From Salinilacihabitans rarus (GTDB lineage Archaea > Halobacteriota > Halobacteria > Halobacteriales > Natrialbaceae), in assembly GCF_024296665.1 (NCBI RefSeq), contig NZ_CP100762.1, positions 434,001 to 498,000 of the forward strand: 64,000 nt of DNA, given 5' to 3'. The position numbers and the translations under genes were made by a program. The notes beneath the pieces are model-generated. The model searched no databases. It was not told the DNA's origin and saw only the letters and a list, made by a program, of their open reading frames with translations. Positions 26,546 to 35,387 of this stretch are shown here, in pieces. Positions within the stretch are counted from its first letter, which is position 1, and the number at the start of each line of letters is the position of its first letter.

Positions 26546-26835
26546 ACGACGACTTCCTCTCGTTCCTGATCGGGGTCGCGGACGCGCTCGATGACGTCGT
26601 TGACGAGGACGACGTCGCCGACCGCCCGCACCCAGCGGTAGGGTACGATGACCCCCCGCGCGCTCCGGGCTTCCTCGTCGAACAGTTCCGGGTTGAGGGT
26701 GCCGAGCGCGAGGCCGGTGACGCTCTCGCCGTCGACGTCCAGACGCAGGTCCTCGACCTCGCCGACGTAGATGCCGTTGTTCGAGTACACCTCTCGCCCG
26801 ACGAGCGACGTGATCTCCTGGGGAGTGTCGTCCAT
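26542..26835 (-). CDS. PRC-barrel domain protein
   Basis: 97 residues, one PRC-barrel domain: TSLVGREVYSNNGIYVGEVEDLRLD, then a GLALG strand, then GVIVPYRWVRAVGDVVLVND. This is the compact archaeal type found near cell division and RNA-processing genes; haloarchaeal relatives have been linked to the CdpB division proteins. The stop codon overlaps that of the convergent DHH gene. The promoter carries a palindrome around its TATA box (26855-26876). Confidence 0.85.
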   Translation of the reverse strand: MDDTPQEITSLVGREVYSNNGIYVGEVEDLRLDVDGESVTGLALGTLNPELFDEEARSARGVIVPYRWVRAVGDVVLVNDVIERVRDPDQEREEVVV

Positions 26836-26854
26836 ACCGAACGATCACGCGAGG

Positions 26855-26876
26855 CTGACTCTTAACTCTTAGTCAG
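26855..26876 (-). promoter_or_regulatory. Palindrome enclosing the TATA box of the PRC-barrel gene
   Basis: CTGACT (26855-26860) and AGTCAG (26871-26876) form a perfect inverted repeat whose 10-nt centre is the TATA-like CTTAACTCTT, about 26-35 nt before the ATG at 26835. A protein bound here would block transcription factor access. Confidence 0.45.
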
Positions 26877-27200
26877 ACGCCACCCGACCGGCCGCGCCCG
26901 GGCCGACCCGTCGCGGCCGCCCCCGCTCGGCGGGGTCGCGACGCGGGTCCGACGGATTCCGACCGCGATCGGACGACGCGACCCCTTATAAACGAGAGTA
27001 ACATTTAACACTAATTAACGATCGTGTGGCGGGATCGGCGACGCGTGAGAATATATCGCTGGAGGGCGAACGATCTGTCGCCGGGGTGCCTCTGACAACC
27101 GGCACGGGGACGGCCCGTCAGGCCCGGAGCGGCCGTCCCCACGGCCCCGACGCCCTTATACGAGTCGACCGCGCGCCGACAGCGCCCGGTCTCGACGCGC
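26877..27200. other. Gene-free stretch with an orphan promoter-like tract and a strong hairpin
   Basis: No protein frame is convincing here. An AT-rich tract has TTATAAAC (26986-26993) and TTTAACACTAATTAA (27003-27018) on the plus strand. At 27106-27140 a perfect 10-bp inverted repeat, GGGGACGGCC/GGCCGTCCCC, encloses a 15-nt loop. Promoter, short transcribed region and hairpin in this order could be a small non-coding RNA of about 100-140 nt. Both neighbours are on the minus strand and do not need a plus-strand promoter. Confidence 0.35.
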
Positions 27201-28307
27201 TCACTCCCCGAGGATGGCGTCGACGTCGGCGTGGTTCGAGAGGAGTTCCTCCATCCGGTCGACGGTCCGTTCGTCGCGGGTGCGGCCGCTACGGACGACG
27301 TCTTCGGCCCGTTCGATGGTCGTCAGCGTGTCCGTGTTGACCAGCAACACCGGCAGGTCCTTCTCGGCGGCCTGCCCGAGGATCGCCCCCGACGGCCGGT
27401 GGCCGCCGGTCAGGATGAGACAGCGCACGCCCGGCGCTTCGAGCGCGGCGGTCTGGAGTTCCGCGCGGTCGCCGCCCGTGATGACCGCGGCGTTCTTCGT
27501 CCGGCGGAAGTGCCGCAGCGCGCTGTCGGCGCCCATCGCGCCGACGCTGAACCGTTCGACGTAGGCGTCGGTCTCGCCCTCGACGAGGAGGTTCGCGCCG
27601 AGTTCGTCCGCGAGGTCGCCGACGGTGACCCCCGACAGCGTCCGCTCGGTCGGGAGCACGCCGTAGACGGGGATGTCCTGTCCTTCGAGGAACGGGACGA
27701 CCTCGTTCTCGAGCTGGTCGTAGACCGCGTCGGCGACGTCGTTGAAGACGACGCCGTCGAGGTGGTCGCCCAGCACCTCGGCCGCGGCGAGGACGTCGTC
27801 GACGTCGCCGGGCACCTCGTACGGGGCGACGAGCAGTACGCGGGCGTCGAGCAGGTCGGCGACGTCGGCGTCGGTGAGATCGACGATGCCGCCGAGTTCG
27901 AGTCGCCCGCCGCCCTCGAGGAACACCCGGTCGTGGTCCGCCGCGAGCGTCTCGAACGCCTCGCGGACCCGGTCGCGCAGTTCGTCGGGGTTCTCGCGGC
28001 CGCGGATCGCCTGCTCGATGAACGTCGGCGAGTAGACGACCGGTTCGAGGTCGTGCATCTCCGCGTCGAGGTCGAGCAGTTCGCGCGCGAACATCGGGTC
28101 CTCGTCGAGGGTCTTCCCGACGTTGCTCTGCAGGCGCGTCCCCTTCGGTTTCATGTAGCCGACGTCCTCGCCGCGCTCGCGGGCCAGTCGGGCGAGCGCG
28201 AGCGCGATGGCGGTCTTGCCGGTACTCTTCTCCAGTGACGTGACGAGGATCGTGTCCGTCTCGGTGGTGTCGGTGGTGGTGTCGGTATCGGTGTCGGTGT
28301 CGCTCAT
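27201..28307 (-). CDS. BioD-like P-loop / DRTGG-domain protein (Pta N-terminal-like)
   Basis: 368 residues. After a run of Thr-Asp repeats (residues 2-18), a BioD/CobB-like P-loop domain follows: VTSLEKSTGKTAIALALA and KPKGTRLQS (an S-T-G-K-T Walker A), FLEGGGRLELGG. The C-terminal DRTGG-like domain holds VITGGDRAELQTAAL and LILTGGHRPSGAILG. This architecture matches the regulatory N-terminal half of long bacterial phosphotransacetylases without the catalytic domain. It overlaps the start of the acetate-CoA ligase gene (ATGA), so it is the second gene of that operon and may sense acetyl-CoA metabolites. Confidence 0.85.
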   Translation of the reverse strand: MSDTDTDTDTTTDTTETDTILVTSLEKSTGKTAIALALARLARERGEDVGYMKPKGTRLQSNVGKTLDEDPMFARELLDLDAEMHDLEPVVYSPTFIEQAIRGRENPDELRDRVREAFETLAADHDRVFLEGGGRLELGGIVDLTDADVADLLDARVLLVAPYEVPGDVDDVLAAAEVLGDHLDGVVFNDVADAVYDQLENEVVPFLEGQDIPVYGVLPTERTLSGVTVGDLADELGANLLVEGETDAYVERFSVGAMGADSALRHFRRTKNAAVITGGDRAELQTAALEAPGVRCLILTGGHRPSGAILGQAAEKDLPVLLVNTDTLTTIERAEDVVRSGRTRDERTVDRMEELLSNHADVDAILGE

Positions 28308-30400
28308 AGTTCCTCCGTGTCAACGGTGAGTCTGAGGTCGATCGCCTGTACGCCCTCCGGCCCCGCGACCAGCGGGTTCACGTCGAGTTCGAGGATCGAC
28401 GGGAAGTCCGTCACCAGTTGCGAGAGTCGCTGGATCGTCTCGACGACCGCGTCGACGTCCGCCGGGTCCCGTCCGCGCGCGCCGCGCAGCAGCGGCGCCG
28501 CCTTGATCTCGTCGACCATCTCGGCGGCCTCGTCCTCGCCGACGGGCGCGACGCGGACCGACGTGTCCTTCAAGATCTCGACGAAGATGCCACCCAGCCC
28601 GAACAGCAGCAGCGGGCCGAACTGGGGGTCGCGGTTCATCCCGACGATGGTCTCGGTCGACCCCTCGAGGTCGAGCATCTCCTGGACCTGCACGCCGAGG
28701 ATCGTCGCGTCGGGCTGGTAGTTGTGCGCCCGGGCGACGAGGTCCTCGTAGGCGTCGTAGACGTCCTCGTCGCCGACGCCGACCTTGACGCCGCCGATGT
28801 CGGACTTGTGGGTGATCTCCGGGCTGACGATCTTCATCACGACGTCGCCGTCGATCGACTCGGCGACCGCATGCGCGTCCGCCGGGTCGTCGACGATTTC
28901 GCCCTCGGGGATCGGGATGCCGTAGGCGTCGAGCAGGTCCATCGCCTCGACGCCCAGCCGGTTGTCCTCGCGGTCGCGCGCCCGTTCGAGGATCTCGCGG
29001 GCGCGCTCGCGGTCGACGTCGAACGCCGTCGGCTCGTCGTAGGTGCGCTCGCTGACGTCGCGGTAGGTCGCGAGCGCGTCGAGCCCCGACACGGCCCGCG
29101 CGGGGTCGAAGTAGTTGGGGATGCCGCTGTCGCGGAGGACCGCCTCCGCCGAGCGGGTGCGCTCGCCGCCCATCAGGCAGGTGACGACGGGCTTGTCGTG
29201 TTCCTCGCTGCGCTCGATCACCGCCTCGGCGAGGTCGTCGTAGTCGAGCACCGCCGTCGGCGCCGAGACGACGACCGCACAGCCGACGTTCGGGTCGGCC
29301 AGCGCGACGTCGAGGGCCTCCTCGAACCGCTCGACGTCGGCGTCGCCGATGGCGTCGATCGGGTTGTAGACGTTCGCCTCGTCGGGCATCGCCTCCGAGA
29401 GCGTCTCGATCGTCTCGTCGGTGAACGAGGCCATATCGAGGCGCGAGTCGCCGACCGCGTCGGTCGTGAGCACGCCCGGCCCGCCCGCGTTCGTGACGAC
29501 GGCGACGCCGTCGGACTCGGGCGTCGGCAGTCCCGAGAGCGCGCGCGCCCAGTCGAACAGCTCCTGGACCGAACTCGCCCGCAGGACGCCCGCCTGTTCG
29601 AGGCCGGCCTCGTAGGCGCGCTCGCTGCCGGCGATGGCACCGGTGTGCGAGGAGGCGGCGGCCGCGCCCGCGTCGGTCCGGCCGGACTTGACGAGGACGA
29701 TCGGGGTGTCCTCGCTGACCTCGCGGGCGGCGTCGACGAACGCGCGCCCCTCGTCGATCCCTTCGAGGTAGCCGATGACGACGTCGGTGCCGTCGTCCTC
29801 GCCCCACTCGTGGACGAAGTCGGTCTCGTCGAGGACGGACTTGTTGCCGAGCGAGACGACGTCCCGGAAACCGATCTCCTGCTGGTTCGCCCAGTCGAGC
29901 ACGGCGGTGATGAACGCCCCCGACTGGCTCATGAACGAGACCGACCCTTCGAGGGCGTTCTCGGGCCCGAAGGTGGCGTTCATGCCGGCGCGCGTGCTCA
30001 TCACCCCTAAGCTGTTGGGCCCGACGAGGTTGAGGTCGTACTCGGCGGCGACCTCGCGCAGTTCCCGCTCGCGTGCGGCGCCCTCGCCGCCGGTCTCGGA
30101 GAAGCCGGCGGTGATGACGACGACGTTCTCGACGCCGGCCTCCGCGGAGTCGCGGATGGCGTCGATCACGTACGGCGGCGGGACGACGATCACGGATAAG
30201 TCGACGGGAGGAGCGCTGGCGACGTCGGAGTGACACTCGAGGCCGAGTACCTCATCGCGGTTCGGATTCACCGGCACCACTTTGCCGGCGAAGTCCGTCC
30301 GGAGGTTCTCGAGGATCGCCCGACCGACGGCCCCCTCGCGGTCGGTCGCGCCGACCACGGCGACAGTCTCGGGTGCGAACAACTCGTGTAACCTTCCCAT
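28304..30400 (-). CDS. Acetate--CoA ligase (ADP-forming), fused alpha-beta
   Basis: 698 residues from the ATG at 30400. It makes ATP from ADP, phosphate and acetyl-CoA (or runs in reverse), a key archaeal route for acetate formation. The alpha part has the CoA-binding start APETVAVVGATDREGAVG, then VGPNSLGVMS, SQSGAF and the phospho-His segment SSHTGAIAG. The beta part has an ATP-grasp fold with VVMKIVSPEITHKSDIGGV and the ending ELDVNPLVAG. Alpha and beta are joined in one chain, as in haloarchaea. The downstream DRTGG protein overlaps by 4 nt. Confidence 0.93.
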   Translation of the reverse strand: MGRLHELFAPETVAVVGATDREGAVGRAILENLRTDFAGKVVPVNPNRDEVLGLECHSDVASAPPVDLSVIVVPPPYVIDAIRDSAEAGVENVVVITAGFSETGGEGAARERELREVAAEYDLNLVGPNSLGVMSTRAGMNATFGPENALEGSVSFMSQSGAFITAVLDWANQQEIGFRDVVSLGNKSVLDETDFVHEWGEDDGTDVVIGYLEGIDEGRAFVDAAREVSEDTPIVLVKSGRTDAGAAAASSHTGAIAGSERAYEAGLEQAGVLRASSVQELFDWARALSGLPTPESDGVAVVTNAGGPGVLTTDAVGDSRLDMASFTDETIETLSEAMPDEANVYNPIDAIGDADVERFEEALDVALADPNVGCAVVVSAPTAVLDYDDLAEAVIERSEEHDKPVVTCLMGGERTRSAEAVLRDSGIPNYFDPARAVSGLDALATYRDVSERTYDEPTAFDVDRERAREILERARDREDNRLGVEAMDLLDAYGIPIPEGEIVDDPADAHAVAESIDGDVVMKIVSPEITHKSDIGGVKVGVGDEDVYDAYEDLVARAHNYQPDATILGVQVQEMLDLEGSTETIVGMNRDPQFGPLLLFGLGGIFVEILKDTSVRVAPVGEDEAAEMVDEIKAAPLLRGARGRDPADVDAVVETIQRLSQLVTDFPSILELDVNPLVAGPEGVQAIDLRLTVDTEEL

Positions 30401-30481
30401 CACTCGTGGCTTGGCCGAGCGCGGAGTTAAACGTGTTCTCCCGTTCCCGATTCGTGGGTCCACCCCGTTGGTTTGGCCGGA

Positions 30482-31564
30482 TCAATGCGTCGATATCGCC
30501 GTCGTCGATCGGTTCGAGGCGGCGACCGCCAGCAGGTAGAGCGCGACCGCGACGAGGACGATCGACCCGCCCGAGGGGAGTCCCCAGCGGATCGCGGCCG
30601 CGAAGCCGCCGACGATCGCGGCCTGCCCGGCCAGCACCGAGAGGTACAGCGTCTCCCGGAAGCCGCGTGCGACCTGCGAGGCGGCGGCGACCGGGATGAC
30701 GAGCATCCCGGCGACGAGGATCACGCCGAGTACCTGCATCGAACCGACGACGACGACCGCCGTCAGCACGACCAGCAGGGTGTTGTAGCCGGTGACGTTC
30801 AGCCGGGCGACGCGGGCGGCCTGCTCGTCGAAGGTGATAAACACCAGTTGCTTGTACGCGAGCGCGACGGCGGCGACGACGACGACGCTGAGGACGGCCA
30901 TCAGCCGGGCGCCGGCGGGGGTGACGACCGAGAGGTTTCCGAAGAGGTACTCGTCGATGGTGAACCCCTGCTGGCCCGGCCCGTAGCTGACGACGATCGT
31001 CCCGAGGGCGAAGCTGCCGGTGAGCATGATCGCGATGGGGACGTCGCCGTAGGCGTCCGTCCGCTCGGAGAGCCACTGGACCCCGAGCGCGCCGAGGACG
31101 CCGACGACGAGCGCCGCGTACAGCGCCAGCCCCCGCTGGGAGCCGCCCCAGCCGGTCACCGAGCCCGCGGCGAAACCGATCGCGACGCCGGCGAACGCCG
31201 TGTGCGCGAGCGTCTCGCCGATGAGCGCCATCTGGCGGTGGACGAGGAACGTCCCCACGAGCGGCGCGACGACGCCGACGAGCACCCCCGTCGACAGCTG
31301 TTGCCACATGAGGGGGTGTTCGAAGACGTTCGTCCCGAGGTAGAGGTCGATCCACTCGCCGACGATCAGGTACTGCTCGTACAGCGGTCCCGCGACGGGG
31401 TACGCCCGGAGCCAGTAGCAGGCGACGAAGCCGAGCATCGCCAGCGCGAGCGCGGCGGTGACCGCGAGGCCGGCGAGTTCGGCCGCTCGCCGCGGTCGCT
31501 TTCGCAGGGAGCGGACGCTCTCGGCGATCCCACGTTCTCCCGTCCGCTCGACGTTCCCGCTCAT
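30482..31564 (-). CDS. znuB: Metal ABC transporter permease (ZnuB-like)
   Basis: 360 residues with about nine membrane helices, of the ABC-3 permease family for Zn/Mn/Fe import. It has an extended hydrophilic and first-helix N-terminus. The EAA-like coupling region includes the helix with GETLAHTAFAGVAIGFAAG, typical of ZnuB (GDalSHavlpGvala), and VVTPAGARLMAVL. Its ATG shares one base with the TGA of the ATPase gene (TGATG), so it is translationally coupled. It is the third gene of the importer operon. Confidence 0.9.
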   Translation of the reverse strand: MSGNVERTGERGIAESVRSLRKRPRRAAELAGLAVTAALALAMLGFVACYWLRAYPVAGPLYEQYLIVGEWIDLYLGTNVFEHPLMWQQLSTGVLVGVVAPLVGTFLVHRQMALIGETLAHTAFAGVAIGFAAGSVTGWGGSQRGLALYAALVVGVLGALGVQWLSERTDAYGDVPIAIMLTGSFALGTIVVSYGPGQQGFTIDEYLFGNLSVVTPAGARLMAVLSVVVVAAVALAYKQLVFITFDEQAARVARLNVTGYNTLLVVLTAVVVVGSMQVLGVILVAGMLVIPVAAASQVARGFRETLYLSVLAGQAAIVGGFAAAIRWGLPSGGSIVLVAVALYLLAVAASNRSTTAISTH

Positions 31565-32370
31565 CAGTGATCGTGGTGGACGACCTGTCCGGTCGCGCCG
31601 TAGGCCTCGGCCAGCGCGTCGCTCTCGACGAACGACTCGGTGTCGCCGTGGTGGTACAGTTCCGTGTTGATGCAGGCGATGCGGTTCGCGCGGTCGGTGA
31701 CGACCCCGACGTCGTGTTCGATGAGGATGATCGTGATCCCCGACTCGTTCAGCGAGTCCAGCAGCCGGTAGAACGCGTCCCGGGACTCGGCGTCGACGCC
31801 GACGGTCGGCTCGTCGAGCGCGAGCAGGTCGGCCTCCGAGGCCAGCGCCCGCGCGATGTACGCCCGCTGGCGCTGGCCGCCCGAGAGGCGGTTGATCCGC
31901 CGGTCCGAGATGTCGGCGATGCCGACCGTTTCGAGGGCCTCGTCGACGATCTCGTGGTCTTCCGCGGTCAGCCGCGAGCGGCCCGCGCGGGCGAACCGTC
32001 CCATCGTCACGCCCTCGCGGACGGTGACCGGCATCGAGCCGCCCCGCGAGGTCGCCTGCTGGGAGACGTAGCCGATCCGCTCGCCCCGATCGAACTCGTC
32101 GATCGGCCGGCCGAACAGCTCGATCCGGCCCTCGTCGGGTTCGAGCAGGCCGAGCATGAGGTGCAACAGCGTCGTCTTCCCGGAGCCGTTCGGGCCGATC
32201 AGCCCGAGGAAGTCCCCCGCCTCGATGGTCAGCGAGACGTCGCGGACCACGTCGGTCTCGTCGTAGGCGAACGACACGTCCTCGAGTTCGACGACCGGGG
32301 GCACGGTGGAGTCGCCCGATCCTCCGCGCGCGAGACGTTTAGTTCTTCCAGTTCGCGTCGGCGCCGACAT
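31564..32370 (-). CDS. znuC: Metal ABC transporter ATP-binding protein (ZnuC-like)
   Basis: 268 residues from the ATG at 32370. It has an ABC ATPase with Walker A GPNGSGKT, Q-loop YVSQQATSRG, signature LSGGQRQRAYIARAL, Walker B LLALDEPTVGVD and H-loop IEHDV. About 25 extra N-terminal residues are basic and Ser/Thr-rich. It drives import of the metal bound by the neighbouring lipoprotein. The ATG lies 2 nt from the stop of znuA, and its stop overlaps the start of znuB. Confidence 0.92.
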   Translation of the reverse strand: MSAPTRTGRTKRLARGGSGDSTVPPVVELEDVSFAYDETDVVRDVSLTIEAGDFLGLIGPNGSGKTTLLHLMLGLLEPDEGRIELFGRPIDEFDRGERIGYVSQQATSRGGSMPVTVREGVTMGRFARAGRSRLTAEDHEIVDEALETVGIADISDRRINRLSGGQRQRAYIARALASEADLLALDEPTVGVDAESRDAFYRLLDSLNESGITIILIEHDVGVVTDRANRIACINTELYHHGDTESFVESDALAEAYGATGQVVHHDH

Positions 32371-32372
32371 GG

Positions 32373-33389
32373 TCACTCCGCGTCGAGGGCGGTTCGCAGC
32401 GACGGCAGGTTCAGCTCCCGCATCTGGTCGAGCCAGCCCCAGCCCGTCTCGTTCCACTCGGCGGTGGTCCCCTCGGCGGGGCTGATGGGGACGGCGTCGG
32501 TCGCGTCGCTGCTCTCGATGATCGACGCCGCGATCTGGGGGATCTCGTCGCCGGGTGCCGCGAAGGGATCGTAGAGGATCGTGTCGATGCCCTCCCCGTC
32601 GACGAGGTCGATCGTGTCCGCGATTTCGGTCGGGCTCGGGGACTCGTCGGGCGAGACCCCGACCGGCGAGTGCAACTCGAAGCCGTAGCGCCGTTCGAGG
32701 TAGCGGAAGGAGTCGTGGCCCGCGAAGACGGCCACGTCCCGGGCGGCGTCGTCGACGAGCCGGCGGAACGCCGCGTCGAGGTCGTCGATGCGCTCGCGGT
32801 AGTCGTCGGCGTTGGCCGCGTAGACGTCGGCCCCGTCGGGGTCGGCCGCGGCAAGCCCGTCGGCGATCCCGTCGACCATCTCGCCGACCAGCACCGGGTC
32901 GGTCCAGACGTGGGGGTCGAAGCCCTCGCCGGCGTGGTCGCCTTCGCCGTCGTTGCCGTCCTCGTCGTGGTCGTGCCCGCGAGCGTCCGTCGGGTCGAGC
33001 AGTTGGGCCGCCGGGACGGCGTCGAGGGCGTCGATCACGGCGACGTCGTCGTAGTCGGCCTCGATCTGGTTCGCGATGTCCTGTGCCCACGCGAACTCCG
33101 GCATGTCGAGGTAGACGAAGGCGTCCGTCGAGGCGATTTCCGTGGCGAGGTTGCCCCCGGGGCTCCAGCCGTGGCCGCTCTGGCCGACGCCGACCGGGTT
33201 CTCGAAGGCGAACCGGTCGCCGCCGACGTGTGTCGTCCAGTCCCAGATGGCGAAGAACGCGGCGTAGCCGGTGTCGTCCCCGTCGGCTCCGTCGGCACCC
33301 TCCTCGGGCGAACTCAGACAGCCGGCCAGCGAACCGAGCGCGAGCGCGCCCGCGCCGTTGCGCAGCACCGAGCGCCGTGTCAGGTTCAT
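32373..33389 (-). CDS. znuA: Metal ABC transporter substrate-binding lipoprotein (ZnuA-like)
   Basis: 338 residues. It has a Tat signal with lipobox (TRRSVLRN ... LAGC, Cys24), so it is a membrane-anchored binding protein on the cell surface. The cluster A-I fold has metal-ligand segments: an early His (TTHVGG), a His/Asp-rich loop around residues 130-150 (GHDHDEDGNDGEGDHAG), DPHVWTDP and VFAGHDSFRYL, then YDPFAAPGDE. The His-rich loop points to zinc, though Mn cannot be excluded. It is the first gene of the znuACB operon. A palindrome covers its promoter. Confidence 0.9.
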   Translation of the reverse strand: MNLTRRSVLRNGAGALALGSLAGCLSSPEEGADGADGDDTGYAAFFAIWDWTTHVGGDRFAFENPVGVGQSGHGWSPGGNLATEIASTDAFVYLDMPEFAWAQDIANQIEADYDDVAVIDALDAVPAAQLLDPTDARGHDHDEDGNDGEGDHAGEGFDPHVWTDPVLVGEMVDGIADGLAAADPDGADVYAANADDYRERIDDLDAAFRRLVDDAARDVAVFAGHDSFRYLERRYGFELHSPVGVSPDESPSPTEIADTIDLVDGEGIDTILYDPFAAPGDEIPQIAASIIESSDATDAVPISPAEGTTAEWNETGWGWLDQMRELNLPSLRTALDAE

Positions 33390-33417
33390 ACCGGAGAATG
33401 CGGCCCCCGTCGTAAAA

Positions 33418-33451
33418 GAGTTATTATACCTAATGTCCGAGTTAATAACTC
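33418..33451 (-). promoter_or_regulatory. Palindromic operator over the metal-importer promoter
   Basis: A perfect 9-bp inverted repeat, GAGTTATTA (33418-33426) and TAATAACTC (33443-33451), spaced by 16 nt. The left arm is at the TATA position for znuA (TATAATAAC on the minus strand, about 30-38 nt before the ATG at 33389). A metal-responsive repressor bound here would block the core promoter. Confidence 0.6.
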
Positions 33452-33497
33452 GTGGCAGCTATCGGACGCGAGCTAGTAACCGGCCGATCGAGGGTCG

Positions 33498-34763
33498 CTA
33501 TCCGTCGGGCGGACACCCACAGCGGCCGATGCAGTGTGTCGCGGCACCGTTCGAGACGACCCCGTCGGCGGCGAGACGCGCCAGCACCTCGTCGAGCGCG
33601 TCCGTCCGCGGGCGCGCGGAACTCGCCGTCGCGCCGTAGGGCGCGGCGCCGACCGGGAGCCGTTCCGCGACCGTCCCGCGCTCGTGGTCGATCACCGCGA
33701 CCTCGTCTTCGGTCTGGACCGGCGCGAAGAGCCGTTCCCTGTCGGGCCCCCACGTCCCGGTGAACGCCTCCCCGCCGAGGTCGAGGCGGTCGACGACCGC
33801 CCCGTCGCCGAGGTCGACGACCGTGACGTCCGCCGTGCCGGGGGTGAACACGTAGGCGACCTCGCCGTCGGGGCCGATCTCGCTCGTCAGCGGCGACTCG
33901 CCGAGGCCGTCGTCGGCAGTCAGCCGCGTCCGCTCGACCGGGCCGGCCGGATCGCTGACGTCCCAGACGCTCTCCGTGCCGCGCTCGCCCTCCTCGTTCT
34001 CGACGGTCAGCAGGTCGCCGTCCCACGAGGCCGTCGCCATCCACGGCCGGGCGTGGTCGGCGTCGTCGACCGGGTCGACCGCGACCTGCGTCCGAATCTC
34101 GAACGGGTCGATCCCGAGGACGGTCAGCGTGTTCCCGTAGCGGTCGGGGACGTAGGCGTACTCGCCGTCGGGGTGGATCGTCACGTCGCAGGGACCGGGC
34201 CCGTCCTCGCCCTCGATCGCGGGTTCGTCGCGGCGGTCGATCTCGGCGGTGACCTCGCCGAACGAGGCCGACGCCGGGTCGGCGTCGAGCCGGTAGTTCC
34301 GGTGGACCGGTTCCCGCGCGCTCACGACGAGGTGCTCGCCGTCGGGCGTCCGCTCCAGCCAGTTGGCGGCCGCGCCGGTCTCGTGGCTCGCGACCGTCTC
34401 CAGCCCCGAGAGCCCGACCGCCTCCACGCCGCCGTCGACGGTGAGCCAGAGGACCTCCTCCCGGGAGTCCGCCAGCCGCGGCGCGTACTGGTTCGAGGGG
34501 AACGAGGAGGTCGTCCCGAGGTGGACCGTCGCGACCACCTCCGGCGCCGACGGGTCGATCAGGCTCGCGGTGCCGTCGCCGGTGTTGAAGACGTACACCG
34601 TGGGCGCGTCCGCCTGCGGGCGCGACCCGATCCGCGCCGCTCCGACGCGCCCGAGCGTCGTCGCGCCCGCGCCGGCCGCGACCGACCGCCGGAGCAGGCG
34701 TCGTCGCGACACGGCGGCGGGTTCGACGACGTCGCCCTCGCCGTCGCGGTTCCGTGCAGGCAT
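33498..34763 (-). CDS. Tat-exported YncE-like beta-propeller protein
   Basis: 421 residues. The N-terminus has SRRRLLRRSVAAGAGATTLG, a Tat-type signal preceded by a 17-residue charged extension. The body has repeats of a seven-bladed propeller: VYVFNTGDGTASLIDPSA, YAYVPDRYGNTLTVLGI, VAYVFTPGTADVTVVDLGDG, LFAPVQTEDEVAVIDHERG. The end holds a Cys motif (THCIGRCGC) not part of a blade. It lies just upstream of the metal importer on the same strand. A role in surface metal or redox handling is possible but only suggested by position. Confidence 0.8.
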   Translation of the reverse strand: MPARNRDGEGDVVEPAAVSRRRLLRRSVAAGAGATTLGRVGAARIGSRPQADAPTVYVFNTGDGTASLIDPSAPEVVATVHLGTTSSFPSNQYAPRLADSREEVLWLTVDGGVEAVGLSGLETVASHETGAAANWLERTPDGEHLVVSAREPVHRNYRLDADPASASFGEVTAEIDRRDEPAIEGEDGPGPCDVTIHPDGEYAYVPDRYGNTLTVLGIDPFEIRTQVAVDPVDDADHARPWMATASWDGDLLTVENEEGERGTESVWDVSDPAGPVERTRLTADDGLGESPLTSEIGPDGEVAYVFTPGTADVTVVDLGDGAVVDRLDLGGEAFTGTWGPDRERLFAPVQTEDEVAVIDHERGTVAERLPVGAAPYGATASSARPRTDALDEVLARLAADGVVSNGAATHCIGRCGCPPDG

Positions 34764-34839
34764 CGCGGTCGCCTGTCGACGCCGGCGCGCAAAAAGCCAC
34801 CACGGACGGTTCGGCTTCCCTGACGGTCGTAGCCGTCGC

Positions 34840-35316
34840 TCACTCGCCGACGGCGACCGCCTCGGCGCCGGCGAGCGTCCGGAGTCGCTCGGGGTCGATC
34901 GGAAACACCGCGTCCGGCGTCCCCGCGGCGGCCCAGACGGTGTCGTACGCGAGCAGCGTCTCGTCGAGCACCACGGGCACGGGCCGGTCGTGACAGAACG
35001 GCGGGACGCCGCCGATCGACCAGCCGAGGACCCGCTCGATCCGGTCCGGATCGGCCAGCGAGACCGCGTCGGCCGGCGCGTCGAACTGCGCGCCGAGGGC
35101 GGCCTCGTCGACGCGGTTCGCGCCGCTGGTGACCGAGACGACGAGGTCGCCGTCGACGTCGAACGCGAGCGAACTGGCGATCTGGGCGACGTCGCAGCCG
35201 ACCGCCGCCGCGGCGTCCGCGGCGGTCTCGGTCCCCTCGGGGAACTCCTCGACCGCCGGATCGAAGCCGTACTCCTGCCGCGCCTGGGCCCTGAACGACG
35301 CTGTACGCGGGTGCAT
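34840..35316 (-). CDS. YbaK/EbsC-type aminoacyl-tRNA deacylase
   Basis: 158 residues from the ATG at 35316. It is a YbaK/ProX domain: CDVAQIASSLAFDVDGDLVVSVTSG, ANRVDEAALGAQF, GGVPPFCHDRPVPVVLDETLL. The conserved Lys of YbaK is not obvious (the 'K' of 'vaKsl.f' is replaced here by S in QIASSLAF). Members hydrolyse mischarged Cys-tRNA-Pro or similar. It sits by itself next to other short minus-strand genes. The changed Lys makes the exact activity uncertain. Confidence 0.85.
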   Translation of the reverse strand: MHPRTASFRAQARQEYGFDPAVEEFPEGTETAADAAAAVGCDVAQIASSLAFDVDGDLVVSVTSGANRVDEAALGAQFDAPADAVSLADPDRIERVLGWSIGGVPPFCHDRPVPVVLDETLLAYDTVWAAAGTPDAVFPIDPERLRTLAGAEAVAVGE

Positions 35317-35387
35317 GAGCGCGACGGACGACGCCGCGCGTAGAAAAGCTACCGGACGTTCGTGAGGGTTGTGACGGCCCGGCCGGC

